64,000 nt of DNA, from positions 1-64,000 of the forward strand of contig NZ_JAKRFI010000002.1 of assembly GCF_022348165.1 (NCBI RefSeq), read 5' to 3'. This stretch comes from Halomonas sp. McH1-25. GTDB taxonomy: Bacteria; Pseudomonadota; Gammaproteobacteria; Pseudomonadales; Halomonadaceae. The notes beneath the pieces are model-generated. The model saw nothing but the letters and a program-made list of their open reading frames with translations, was not told the DNA's origin and did no database searches. The position numbers were made by a program, and so were the translations under genes. Positions 9,209 to 18,644 of the stretch are shown here, in pieces (within the stretch, counting starts at the first letter, position 1; the number at the start of each line of letters is the position of its first letter).

Positions 9209-9670
9209 ATGAAACGGGTATCGACGCCATCCCCTATGGCAAGACTCATCGGCCTGACGCTGCTGTGGCTGCTAGCCAGCGTGGCGCAGGCAGAGCAGGT
9301 CGAGCATGTGGGTCGCTACCAGATCCACTACAGCGCCGTGAATACCAGCTTTCTCACTCCCGAAGTCGCGGCGGCCTACGACATTCAGCGCAGCAAGCGC
9401 ACCGCATTGCTCAATGTCAGCGTGCTGAAAACCCAGCCCGACGGCTCGAGCCAACCGGTCGCGGCCACGGTCGAGGGCCGCGTAGGCAACCTTGCCGGCC
9501 AGTCGCAGCCATTGTCGTTCCGCACGATCAGGGAAGAAGGGTCCATCTATCAGTTGGCGGTCTTTCCCATTCAGCGGGGCGAGCCGATGCGTTTCAACCT
9601 CGATGTCCATTACGACCGCGACAAGGCGCCGGCCGAGGTGGCTTTCATCCAGCGCTTCTTCGTCGACTGA
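9209..9670 (+). CDS. DUF4426 domain periplasmic protein
   Basis: A 153-residue exported protein of unknown function. It has a signal peptide (hydrophobic stretch from about residue 10, probable cleavage after VAQA near residue 28) and then a compact beta-rich domain that matches my memory of DUF4426. Members are often found next to metX-metW in gammaproteobacteria, as here. AAAGGA precedes the ATG at 9209. The gene converges with chaN, with a 9-base gap. Confidence 0.75.
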   Translation: MKRVSTPSPMARLIGLTLLWLLASVAQAEQVEHVGRYQIHYSAVNTSFLTPEVAAAYDIQRSKRTALLNVSVLKTQPDGSSQPVAATVEGRVGNLAGQSQPLSFRTIREEGSIYQLAVFPIQRGEPMRFNLDVHYDRDKAPAEVAFIQRFFVD

Positions 9671-9679
9671 GCCTGACCG

Positions 9680-10567
9680 CTACGAAGAAAAACGCTGACG
9701 CAACGCGGCACAGGGATCCTCGTGCCGGACGGCGGGGGGCGTGAACCAGGCGATATCGAACGCCGGCCCGTCATCGACACTGTCCGGCAGTGCCGAGAGC
9801 CAGTCCTGGCCGGGCGCCAGCTCCACCAACCCCAGGCACAATGGCGCTGGCTCGGCATGCAAGGCCGCGCCGATGTCGCGACGCGCATGAGCACTGCCAC
9901 AGACCAGCACCGAGGTCGATGGCAGTGCAGCCAAGGCTGCCGCCATGGCTCGATCGCGAGCCACCTGGGCCGCCAGCATGCCATCCAGCATCGACTCGGG
10001 AAGTAGGCCGCAATGGCCTTCGACGATCGCCTGGCGCTGTGCACGAGCAACGCGCTCGGGCAAGGATGGGACCTGATTGGCCATGACCAGGGCATGGATC
10101 GTCTCGCGAGTCAGGTTGCCGGCACGCAACGGCACACCAAGCTGGAGCGACTGGCGCACCAGCGGCCCGTAGGCGGCCCAGTCCCAGTCCCGCTGCCAGT
10201 CCAGCAGGGCCAAGAGTTCGGGCTCCGGCAGCTCGGCCAGCAGAACGCCGGGAACCCCCTCGAGCGTGCGCTGCTGTTCCGGGTCCAGCATTTCCAGCAC
10301 TACGCCGCCCAGCACGCCTCGTGCGGCCAATTGCGCGATCAGCCAGCGCTCGAGGCGATGATGCTCGGCATTGTCGTGACGCTCGCCGACAATCACGGCC
10401 GAGGCGCGGGCCAGTTCGGCCAGCAGCGCATCGCCGGTCAGCCATGTGCCGCGACGCAAGTCGCGAATCCGATACAAGGCATCGTTCTGGCGAGCCGAGG
10501 CCAGACCGGGCAGTGCTGCCGTCATGGCCAGCAGGGCCAGGGCGCGCAGGCATTCGCGTCGCTGCAT
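9680..10567 (-). CDS. ChaN family haem-binding-type protein
   Basis: Exported protein of 295 residues with an N-terminal signal peptide ending near LASA (residue 25). A double arginine occurs at residues 3-4, but a Tat signal is not convincing. The motif VIVGERHDNAEHH around residues 58-70 and a later conserved VCGSAHARR segment mark the ChaN/DUF399 family of the Tiki-like superfamily. Campylobacter ChaN binds haem and is linked to iron uptake; most others are uncharacterised. GAGG lies before the start. It is the last gene of an aminotransferase-sfsA-chaN operon, 4 bases after sfsA. Confidence 0.8.
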   Translation of the reverse strand: MQRRECLRALALLAMTAALPGLASARQNDALYRIRDLRRGTWLTGDALLAELARASAVIVGERHDNAEHHRLERWLIAQLAARGVLGGVVLEMLDPEQQRTLEGVPGVLLAELPEPELLALLDWQRDWDWAAYGPLVRQSLQLGVPLRAGNLTRETIHALVMANQVPSLPERVARAQRQAIVEGHCGLLPESMLDGMLAAQVARDRAMAAALAALPSTSVLVCGSAHARRDIGAALHAEPAPLCLGLVELAPGQDWLSALPDSVDDGPAFDIAWFTPPAVRHEDPCAALRQRFSS

Positions 10568-10571
10568 TGCG

Positions 10572-11348
10572 TTACCTCGCTCGCGGTTTGTCGCCGGTCA
10601 AGCTGAACGTCGCCAGCTCACGCTGTAGAGCGACCGGCAACGCTCGACCCAGGCGAATGGCAACCGGCCGTTGCTCGTTGCATTCCACGTCACAGGCATA
10701 GGCCAGCACCTCGACACCGGCCTGACTGACCCGCCGCAGCGCCTCGGTGTATGTCGGATCAAGATGTGCGGCCGGTGCCACGTCATCGATTCCGGTATGC
10801 GCCACACAGAACAGCAATACGGCCCGCTGGCCATTGGCAGCCAACTGCGCCAGGGTTTCGAGGTGACGCGTGCCGCGCACACTCACTGCATCGGGGAAGT
10901 AGCCATGGCCATCCTCCTCCTTGAGCGTGACCTGTTTGACCTCGACGTAGGCGGTACCACGCTGCGGGTCATCGAGTTTGAAGTCGAGTCTGGCTCCCTC
11001 CACCTTGGCTTCGCGCTTCAGCCAGGCATAGCCGGCCAGTGTCGGGATATTTCCCGCCAACAGCGCTTCCTCGACGATGGCATTGGCGCGTCCGGTATGC
11101 ACCGAGGCCAGGGCCGAGCTACCGTCAACCTGCGGCAATTCGATGAGTTCCCAGGTCCAGGCCAGCTTGCGGGCCGGGTTGGTGCTCGGCGCCAGCCACA
11201 CGCGACACCCCGGCACATTGACGGCGCGCATCGAGCCGGTATTCGGGCAATGCGCGACGACGACCTCGCCATCGGCGAGTTCCACGTCAGCCAGAAAACG
11301 CTTGTAACGCCGGCGCAGGATGCCCGGGACGAGTGACGGATAGTTCAT
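10572..11348 (-). CDS. sfsA: SfsA family DNA/RNA nuclease homologue
   Basis: A 258-residue SfsA protein. The family was named for stimulating maltose fermentation in E. coli and has an OB-fold plus a nuclease-like domain; the physiological role is unsettled. Conserved segments seen are RRYKRFLADVE near the N-terminus, HCPNTGSM (about residues 33-40), and VEVKQVTL plus FPDAVSVRGTRH in the second half. The start codon overlaps the stop of the upstream aminotransferase gene by 4 bases, so the two are translationally coupled. Confidence 0.93.
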   Translation of the reverse strand: MNYPSLVPGILRRRYKRFLADVELADGEVVVAHCPNTGSMRAVNVPGCRVWLAPSTNPARKLAWTWELIELPQVDGSSALASVHTGRANAIVEEALLAGNIPTLAGYAWLKREAKVEGARLDFKLDDPQRGTAYVEVKQVTLKEEDGHGYFPDAVSVRGTRHLETLAQLAANGQRAVLLFCVAHTGIDDVAPAAHLDPTYTEALRRVSQAGVEVLAYACDVECNEQRPVAIRLGRALPVALQRELATFSLTGDKPRAR

Positions 11349-12517
11349 GCCGGAGTCGACTGCCGGGCCAGGAAGCGCCCGAGGCGCACCAGGGCTTCCT
11401 CGAGGCGTGCAGTCTCGTTGGTGAAGGCGATGCGCACGTGATGCTCACCGCCCTGCACGGCGAAATCGATTCCCGGCGTGATGGCAACGTTCTCCTCCTC
11501 GAGCAGACGCTGGCAGAAGGCCCGACTGTCGCGGGTGTACGCCGAGACGTCGAGCCACACGTAAAAGGCGCCCTGTGGCGGCTGCGACGGCGCCAGCCCC
11601 AACCGCTCGAGACCGGCCAGCAGCACATCGCGCCGGCAATGCAGCTCACGCCGCCGACGCTCGAGTTCCTCGCGGCATTCAGGACCGAACGCAGCCAGCG
11701 CAGCATGCTGAGACGGTGTCGGCGCCGCCAGAAAGACGTTCTGCGCCAGGCGTGACAATGGCTCGACGGCTGCCTCGGGCGCGACCAGCCAGCCCAATCG
11801 CCAACCGGTCATGCCGAAATACTTGGAGAAGCTGTTGACCACGAAAGCATCCGGGCTGAGCGCCGCGGCGGATACCGGCGCGACGTCGTAGGTCAGCCCC
11901 TGGTAGATCTCATCGACCAGCAGCGTGCCGCCCCGTGCGTGCACGGTATCGATCACCGCCGAGAGGCGTGGCGCATCGAGGGCATGGCCGGTCGGATTGG
12001 ACGGCGTGGCCAGCATGGCCAGACGCGTGGCGTCGCGCCAGTGGGCATCGATCAGCGCCGCGTCGAGTTGCCAGCCACTGTCGGGCCCCACCGGCACGGC
12101 ATCGACAGCCGCTTCGGCCAACGCCATGAAATGACGATTGCAGGGGTAGGTGGGATCGGCCATCAGGACTCGATCGCCGCGCTGCACCAGTAGCTGGCTG
12201 GCCAGTAGCAGTGCCCCCGAGGCCCCGGGCGTGACGAGAATGCGCGCCGAGTCGATACGCGCCCCGAAATGCTCGGCGTAATGTCCGGCAATCGCCTCGC
12301 GCAATGCCGGCAGGCCCGCTGCCGGCGTGTAACGCGTCTGCCCGTTGGCCAAGGCCTGCTGACCAGCGGCGATCACCGGCTCGGGCGTGGGAAAGTCGGG
12401 CTCGCCGATTTCCAGATGAATGACGTCATGTCCCGCCGCCTCGCGGGCCTGGGCCTGCTCCAGCAACCCCATGACATGGAAGGGGGCGACGCCTTCGATA
12501 CGTGAGCTCCAGCTCAT
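11345..12517 (-). CDS. Class I/II pyridoxal-phosphate aminotransferase
   Basis: Fold-type I aminotransferase of 390 residues. The PLP lysine lies in VVNSFSKYFGMTGWRLGW, and the GWRLGW segment that contributes the substrate-carboxylate arginine context is present. AAGGAG precedes the ATG at 12517; an in-frame start further upstream lacks a ribosome-binding site. Substrate cannot be told from sequence alone; aspartate/alanine-type transaminases are the nearest recognisable group. It leads the aminotransferase-sfsA-chaN operon and is divergent from dksA. Confidence 0.88.
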   Translation of the reverse strand: MSWSSRIEGVAPFHVMGLLEQAQAREAAGHDVIHLEIGEPDFPTPEPVIAAGQQALANGQTRYTPAAGLPALREAIAGHYAEHFGARIDSARILVTPGASGALLLASQLLVQRGDRVLMADPTYPCNRHFMALAEAAVDAVPVGPDSGWQLDAALIDAHWRDATRLAMLATPSNPTGHALDAPRLSAVIDTVHARGGTLLVDEIYQGLTYDVAPVSAAALSPDAFVVNSFSKYFGMTGWRLGWLVAPEAAVEPLSRLAQNVFLAAPTPSQHAALAAFGPECREELERRRRELHCRRDVLLAGLERLGLAPSQPPQGAFYVWLDVSAYTRDSRAFCQRLLEEENVAITPGIDFAVQGGEHHVRIAFTNETARLEEALVRLGRFLARQSTPA

Positions 12518-12615
12518 GCCGACTCCTTGCCTTGAACCAATGCTGCCTAGTGACGTCAAACCGCCCATCTTAACCGACAGTGGTCAAACTCTGCAGTCAT
12601 CCGTTCGAAGAGCGG

Positions 12616-12644
12616 TTGCAAACGGCTGGCTTTTTCGCTAAATA
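12616..12644 (+). promoter_or_regulatory. Possible dksA promoter
   Basis: TTGCAA at 12616-12621 is followed after 17 bases by TAAATA at 12639-12644, about 110 bases before dksA. Both boxes are only moderate matches. A GGGTGG/CCACCC hairpin at 12656-12672 would lie in the leader. Confidence 0.3.
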
Positions 12645-12757
12645 AGCAAGGCTTCGGGTGGGCATGCCACCCAGCAGGTCGCTTTGGCCCCTGTCGTTTC
12701 ACCGCGACCTGACAGGCCGGGCATCGGCCCAAGTCACTTGAGGAATGAGGCAGCCCC

Positions 12758-13195
12758 ATGCCAGTAGCAGAAAAGAAGGCGGATGCGCCGAAAAAATTCA
12801 CCCCGTACGAGCCGGCGCCGGGTGAAGAATACATGAACGAGAAGCAACTGGAGCACTTCCGTCAGATCCTGCTCGGCTGGAAACAGGATCTCATGGAAGA
12901 GGTGGATCGCACCGTGCGTCATCTTCAGGAAGACGCCAACAATTATGCCGATCCTGCCGATCGCGCTACCCAGGAGGAGGGCTTCAACCTGGAACTGCGT
13001 ACTCGCGATCGCGAGCGCAAGTTGCTCAAGAAGATCAACGAGACGATCGAGAAAATCGACGAGGAAGATTATGGCTTCTGCGAAGCCTGTGGCGTCGAGA
13101 TCGGCATTCGTCGTCTCGAGGCGCGTCCCACCGCCACGCTGTGTGTCGACTGCAAGACCCTCGCGGAGCTGAAGGAAAAGCAGCTCGGCGGTTGA
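12758..13195 (+). CDS. dksA: RNA polymerase-binding transcription factor DksA
   Basis: Binds the RNA polymerase secondary channel and, with ppGpp, adjusts rRNA and amino-acid promoter activity. The 145-residue protein has the coiled-coil tip motif DPADRA with D65 and D68, and a four-cysteine zinc finger (C108, C111, C129, C132). A Shine-Dalgarno-like TGAGGAATGAGG lies upstream. It is followed by gluQRS, the same pair as in E. coli and Pseudomonas. Confidence 0.97.
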   Translation: MPVAEKKADAPKKFTPYEPAPGEEYMNEKQLEHFRQILLGWKQDLMEEVDRTVRHLQEDANNYADPADRATQEEGFNLELRTRDRERKLLKKINETIEKIDEEDYGFCEACGVEIGIRRLEARPTATLCVDCKTLAELKEKQLGG

Positions 13196-13266
13196 TCGCC
13201 GCTCCGCTTCCGCACGGGCGCCCTCGCGGCGCCCGTTTGCGTTCCGATTCATCAGGCGAGAACATC

Positions 13267-14154
13267 ATGTCCGGATATCGAGGCCGCTTCGCCCCGACAC
13301 CTTCTGGCCCCTTGCATTTCGGCTCGCTGATCGCCGCCCTGGCGAGCTTTCTCGATGCCCGCCATGTCGGCGGGTCCTGGCTGGTACGCATCGAGGATAT
13401 CGACCCACCCCGCTGCCCGCCGGGCGCCGATAGCGAAATCCTGCGCCAGCTCGAGGCCTTCGGTCTGCAGTGGGACGAGACGGTACGCTACCAGAGCGCT
13501 CGACACGCCACCTACCAGGCCGCCCTGGACCAATTGGTGTCGCAGGGTCTGGCCTACCCGTGCAGTTGCTCGCGCAAGCAGTGGCGCGAACATGCCGTCT
13601 ATCCCGGTTGGTGCCGCAAAGCTGCCTGCGAGCCCGACAAGCCGATGGCCTGGCGTCTGCGCAGCGATCTCGGCCTGAGCCCGGTGGTCTGGCAGGATCG
13701 TCTGTTCGGTGAACAGACCTTCGACCCGGCTCAGCTCGGCGACGTGGTGCTCAAGCGCAAGGACGGTCTATGGGCCTACCAGTTGGCCGTGGTCGTCGAC
13801 GATGCCGACCAGGGCATCAGCGATGTAGTGCGTGGCCACGACCTGCTCGACAACACGCCCTGGCAGCGCCAGTTGCAGGTTGCGCTCGGCCTGCCCGAGC
13901 CCCGCTATCTGCACCTCCCATTGATCGTGGCCGGCAACGGCCAGAAGCTCTCCAAGCAGAACCTGGCTCCGGCCCTGCCCACCGACGACGACGCGGCACG
14001 CCCGTTGCTTCATCACGCGCTGCTCGCCCTCGACCAGACGCCACCCGCCGAACTGGCCAGCGCCCCGGTCACCGACCAGCTCGCCGTCGCCATCGCCGAT
14101 TGGGATGTCGCGCGTCTGCGACCTGACGTCTTCAGAGTTCCGCCCACAATCTAG
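13267..14154 (+). CDS. gluQ: Glutamyl-Q tRNA(Asp) synthetase
   Basis: Truncated GluRS paralogue that attaches glutamate to the queuosine base of tRNA-Asp without using the tRNA 3' end. The 295-residue product has the class I signature in [13 protein letters not shown] (residues 8-20), a cysteine cluster PCSCSRKQW plus a downstream WCRKAACE that forms the zinc site, and the SKQN variant of the KMSKS loop. It lacks the anticodon-binding domain, as expected. The start at 13267 follows CAGGCGAGAA; the longer open frame would overlap dksA. In Pseudomonas the next genes are cbrA and cbrB; here cbrA is missing. Confidence 0.95.
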   Translation: MSGYRGRFAPTPSGPLHFGSLIAALASFLDARHVGGSWLVRIEDIDPPRCPPGADSEILRQLEAFGLQWDETVRYQSARHATYQAALDQLVSQGLAYPCSCSRKQWREHAVYPGWCRKAACEPDKPMAWRLRSDLGLSPVVWQDRLFGEQTFDPAQLGDVVLKRKDGLWAYQLAVVVDDADQGISDVVRGHDLLDNTPWQRQLQVALGLPEPRYLHLPLIVAGNGQKLSKQNLAPALPTDDDAARPLLHHALLALDQTPPAELASAPVTDQLAVAIADWDVARLRPDVFRVPPTI

Positions 14155-14222
14155 ACACAGGTCGAGTTGAGGCCAGGACGACCGCTCCATAGACTGAAGG
14201 CGAATCTTCTGCGACCTTGGCC

Positions 14223-14420
14223 ATGAACCTCTATTGCACCATGCCGTTTCCCGCCGCCGGCGAGTCGCTGCTGTCGCCTGCCCCCGGTCAGGAAACCGGG
14301 CTCGGGCGACCTCTGGCCTATCGAATCGTTCATGAGCATCATGGCCATAGTCAGGATCGCACACTTGGTACCCGCATTACGTGTGGCTGCCCCGAACACA
14401 ACAGGACGGCAAAGACTCCG
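14223..14420 (+). pseudogene. Probable remnant of a histidine kinase C-terminus (decayed cbrA candidate)
   Basis: In frame with and directly upstream of cbrB, the codons at 14286-14348 read GQETGLGRPLAYRIVHEHHG, which fits the G2 box and following helix of a HATPase_c domain (TGLG..LA.RIV..H.G). A degraded GTRITCGCPEH (about 14364-14399) fits the final strand of that domain (GT.F...LP). The N and G1 boxes and the phosphoacceptor histidine are absent, and no ribosome-binding site or intact start is visible. The position between gluQRS and cbrB is exactly where cbrA lies in Pseudomonas. What is seen is the motif; that it is a cbrA fossil is inference. Confidence 0.5.
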
Positions 14421-15791
<1,371 letters not shown>

Positions 15792-15887
15792 CGTCAGTTC
15801 CGGCCTTCACGCGACAAAGGTATAAGACAGCGAATCATTTAGCACTCTAACAGTTAGCATGAAACAACCTGCTCAACTGCACCATTT

Positions 15888-15955
15888 TGTTACCATCTCA
15901 CACAGCGACTTCCCCAAATTGCACCACTCGGGGTAACACATGCCAGGGTAGTTAC
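15888..15955 (+). promoter_or_regulatory. Candidate CbrB upstream activating sites
   Basis: Half-sites TGTTAC (15888-15893), GTAACA (15933-15938, inverted) and a near match GTTAC (15951-15955) lie about 60-125 bases upstream of the sigma-54 element. Published CbrB targets in Pseudomonas putida use TGTTAC/GTAACA inverted half-sites. Spacing between the first two (39 bases) is larger than the 12-16 reported, so the exact pairing is uncertain. A CTAACAGTTAG palindrome occurs at 15847-15857, and an AT-rich tract (about 15975-16010) separates the sites from the promoter. Confidence 0.5.
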
Positions 15956-16012
15956 GAACCCCCACCAGGCCTGACAATATATCTTTATGATTTTAAAAGA
16001 ATAAAATACAAA

Positions 16013-16028
16013 TGGCATAGGGAGTGCA
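16013..16028 (+). promoter_or_regulatory. Sigma-54 (-24/-12) promoter of the CrcZ-like RNA
   Basis: TGGCATAGGGAGTGCA matches the -24/-12 consensus TGGCAC-N5-TTGC: the invariant GG (16014-16015) and GC (16026-16027) are separated by exactly 10 bases. Transcription would start near 16039. A sigma-54 activator gene, cbrB, ends about 220 bases upstream. Confidence 0.75.
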
Positions 16029-16038
16029 CTATCCACTG

Positions 16039-16530
16039 TAAGAAAAACAACAACCAGATGCCCAAGGTCACGAACAACAACAAAACGTGGACCTGACAAA
16101 CACCAGCAAAAACAATCACAAATGCTGGAATGAACAATCGCTTGCACCGACGTGACAACGACAAGCGTCGAAACGAGCGAGCCAACTCCAAAAAAAACAA
16201 TAGGTTGGTCGACCGGTAACCTTATCGGGACGCGACGCTCCGTGAATGGAATCAACAATAACTACAGGTTCCATCAGAGGCGCACCTTCGGTCACAACGA
16301 CAACAAGCCGAAGGGAGGCAGAACCCCTGCCGTCGTGGTTGGATTATTGTTTTGAATACGAGACGGTCGCACCAGGAAGATCAACAACGACAAGAAGATT
16401 GCTTGCCTGCACTATCGGATTGGTGACTGTGGTGCGTATTCAAGGCGATGCGCCATCACGAAGAAGAAACATCAGCACGGATGCTGAATGATTTGCTTAA
16501 AAGGGGAGGCTTACGAGCCTCCCCTTTCTA
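16039..16530 (+). ncRNA. crcZ: CrcZ-like catabolite-repression sRNA (Hfq/Crc decoy)
   Basis: Predicted RNA of about 490 nt between a sigma-54 promoter and an intrinsic terminator. Seven hairpins in a row each carry an AAC-rich loop. Stems: 16066-16072/16086-16093, 16103-16107/16124-16128, 16148-16152/16166-16170, 16182-16186/16204-16208, 16246-16251/16269-16274, 16285-16291/16308-16314 and 16373-16379/16402-16409. Loops include AACAACAACAAAA, TGACAACGACAAG and TCACAACGACAACAAG. A further A-rich motif lies at the 5' end (16043-16054). Pseudomonas CrcZ (407 nt in P. aeruginosa) sits in the same place, is driven by CbrB/sigma-54 and titrates Hfq/Crc through such motifs. No convincing protein is encoded: small open frames here lack ribosome-binding sites. 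Confidence 0.8.
16500..16527 (+). terminator. Intrinsic terminator of the CrcZ-like RNA
   Basis: Perfect 12-bp stem (16500-16511 with 16516-16527) with a TACG tetraloop. The 3' arm ends in TTT followed by CTTA... only a short U-run, but the stem is very stable. It separates the sRNA from pcnB. Confidence 0.85.
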
Positions 16531-16610
16531 CATGCTTCGCTGGCATATCAGCCACGGCTGACAAGACTTTGCAAGCCCCTGCGGCTCCGCTACACTGGGC
16601 CCTTCAGTCC

Positions 16611-18032
16611 ATGGCGAGCCGATATCGCGGAATGCTCAAAGGATTTAGCCGCTTTTTTCACTATTCCGGTGAAGGTTTGAAGACCCTATTCGGTAACAAT
16701 CAGGACAGCCGAGGCAATGTGCCGACGCTGAAAATCATCCCTCGACAAGATCATCCGATTTCGCGCCAAATGTTCAGTGATAGCGCGTTGAAGGTGCTCT
16801 ATCGCCTGCACAATGCGGGTTTCGATGCCTATCTCGTCGGCGGCTGCCTGCGCGATGCCATTCTCGGCAAGACTCCCAAGGACTTCGACGTGGCGACCGA
16901 TGCCACGCCCGAACAGATACGCGACCTGTTTCGCAACTCCCGAATCATCGGCCGCCGTTTTCGTATCGTACACGTCCGCTTCGGCCGCGAAATCATCGAA
17001 GTCACTACGTTTCGCGGTCGCCCCAATGACGATCACGGCGAACACTTGGCTCAGCAATCCGAGCAAGGCCTGCTGCTACGCGACAACGTATGGGGCAATA
17101 TCGAAGAAGACGCTCTGCGCCGCGATTTCACCGTCAATGCGCTCTATTACAATATTGCCGACTTTTCGCTGCATGACTGGGCCGGCGCGCTAGACGACAT
17201 CGAGAACCGTACGCTGCGACTGATCGGCGACCCCGAGACGCGTTACCGTGAGGATCCGGTACGTATGCTGCGTGCCATTCGCTTTGCTGCCAAGCTCGAC
17301 TTTGCCTTTGCCCCGGCCACCGAAGCACCGATTCGCGAAATGGCACCGCTGTTGCTGCAGATTCCCCCGGCCCGCCTGTTCGAGGAGGTTCTCAAGCTGT
17401 TCCTCTCGGGCTATGCCGTCAAGACGTTCCATATGCTATGTGAGTATGGCTTGTTCGCCATGCTCTTTCCCGAGGCGGAAGAGGCCATGGACGAGTTGCC
17501 CTGGGCCAGGGAGCTGATCGTTCAGGCCCTGGCCAATACCGACTCTCGCATCCAGGAAGAGCGCCCGGTGACCCCCGCCTTCCTGTTTGCCGCCCTGCTC
17601 TGGCCGGGCGTCCAGCTACGCTATCAGCGACTACAGGCTGACGGCATGCCTCCGATTCCGGCCCAGCAGACCGCCTCGCATCAGGCCGTATCGCGCCAGC
17701 TTCAGCATACCTCCATCCCCAAGCGTTTCAGCCTGCCGATGCGCGACATCTGGGACCTTCAGCTCCGGCTACCCAAGCGGCGCGGCAAGCGGGCTTTCCA
17801 GACCCGCGAGCATCCTCGCTTTCGGGCGGCCTTCGACTTCCTCCTGTTGCGCGAGACCGCCGGCGAGATTCCCGCCGGGCTGGGCGCTTGGTGGGAGGCC
17901 TTCCAGCAGGCCGACGACCATGAACAGCGTCGTCTACTGGGCAAGATCGATAGCGACCCGGCCGGACAGCCCGACGTTCGCAAGCGCCGGCCGCGCCGAC
18001 GGCGTCGCAAGAATTCTCCCGGTTACGATTGA
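16611..18032 (+). CDS. pcnB: Poly(A) polymerase I
   Basis: Adds poly(A) tails to RNA 3' ends and so promotes decay. The nucleotidyltransferase core has GGCLRDAILGKTPKDFDVAT with the catalytic DFD carboxylates, then the RRFRIVHVRFG and RRDFTVNALYY motifs shared with CCA-adding enzymes; the C-terminus is long and very basic (RKRRPRRRRRK), as in PcnB. The frame is open back through the upstream terminator, so the start must be later: ATG at 16611, or more like Pseudomonas the ATG at 16632 (MLKGFSRFF). Neither has a strong Shine-Dalgarno. It overlaps folK by one base. Confidence 0.92.
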   Translation: MASRYRGMLKGFSRFFHYSGEGLKTLFGNNQDSRGNVPTLKIIPRQDHPISRQMFSDSALKVLYRLHNAGFDAYLVGGCLRDAILGKTPKDFDVATDATPEQIRDLFRNSRIIGRRFRIVHVRFGREIIEVTTFRGRPNDDHGEHLAQQSEQGLLLRDNVWGNIEEDALRRDFTVNALYYNIADFSLHDWAGALDDIENRTLRLIGDPETRYREDPVRMLRAIRFAAKLDFAFAPATEAPIREMAPLLLQIPPARLFEEVLKLFLSGYAVKTFHMLCEYGLFAMLFPEAEEAMDELPWARELIVQALANTDSRIQEERPVTPAFLFAALLWPGVQLRYQRLQADGMPPIPAQQTASHQAVSRQLQHTSIPKRFSLPMRDIWDLQLRLPKRRGKRAFQTREHPRFRAAFDFLLLRETAGEIPAGLGAWWEAFQQADDHEQRRLLGKIDSDPAGQPDVRKRRPRRRRRKNSPGYD

Positions 18033-18517
18033 TGCATGTCGCCTATATTGGCTTGGGCAGTAACCTCGACGGTCCTGAGCGGCGGATCGAACAAGCGCTG
18101 ACTGCGCTGGACGATTTCCCCCTGACCCACCTCGTCAAGGCATCGCCATGCTATGCCAGCGCTCCCGTCGGTCCGCAGGATCAGCCCGACTTCGTCAACG
18201 CCGTGGCCTGCATATCGACCTGCCTGTCGCCGCTGGCGCTACTCGACCAGCTTCAGGCCCTGGAGCAGGCCCATCGACGTCGCCGGTTGCGTCACTGGGG
18301 ACCAAGAACACTGGATCTCGACCTGTTGACGTTCGACGACCTGTGCCTCGACCTGCCACGCTTGAAGGTGCCCCATCCGCATATGCGCGAACGCGCCTTC
18401 GTGCTGGTGCCTCTGGCGGATATTGCTCCCGACCTGATCGTCGCCGGGACGCCATTGCCGCACCTGCTGGCCCGCGTCACGGATGGCCGCTTGCGGCGTC
18501 TGTCACCCCAAAGGTAG
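18032..18517 (+). CDS. folK: 2-amino-4-hydroxy-6-hydroxymethyldihydropteridine pyrophosphokinase
   Basis: HPPK of folate synthesis: transfers pyrophosphate from ATP to 6-hydroxymethyl-7,8-dihydropterin. The 161-residue protein starts with the YIGLGSNL motif, has the FVNAVACI segment and the signature RWGPRTLDLDLL-type motif (here HWGPRTLDLDLLTFD) with the two Mg-binding aspartates, then PHPHMRERAFVLVPLADIAPD. The ATG overlaps the pcnB stop (TGATG). The same pcnB-folK-panB-panC order occurs in Pseudomonas and E. coli. FolP, the next enzyme of the pathway, is also in this window at 33828-34691. Confidence 0.96.
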   Translation: MHVAYIGLGSNLDGPERRIEQALTALDDFPLTHLVKASPCYASAPVGPQDQPDFVNAVACISTCLSPLALLDQLQALEQAHRRRRLRHWGPRTLDLDLLTFDDLCLDLPRLKVPHPHMRERAFVLVPLADIAPDLIVAGTPLPHLLARVTDGRLRRLSPQR

Positions 18518-18530
18518 AGTTGTGCGGCTT

Positions 18531-18569
18531 TTGTTACCGATCCACACTGTCGCCAGTGCACAGTAACAA
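18531..18569 (+). other. Large inverted repeat upstream of panB
   Basis: TTGTTAC (18531-18537) and GTAACAA (18563-18569) flank an inner CACTG-TCGC-CAGTG hairpin. The outer arms contain the same TGTTAC/GTAACA half-sites seen upstream of the CrcZ-like RNA, here 25 bases apart. It could be a leader structure of panB, a regulator site or a weak folK terminator. Confidence 0.4.
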
Positions 18570-18644
18570 CAACGGTAACGCCAGCTACTCAGCATCCACG
18601 ATCACAGTGAGCAACGCCAGCCACAGGAGACGAGACCTGAAGCC

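Noticed and set aside
16043-16420. CRISPR array (repeated AAC-rich units)
   Set aside because: The repeated units are short, unequal and lie in hairpin loops; there are no constant 24-40 base repeats or spacers, and no cas genes.
15887-16491. Several small open reading frames on both strands in the cbrB-pcnB interval
   Set aside because: They lack ribosome-binding sites, have odd composition driven by AAC repeats, and coincide with a better-supported structured RNA.
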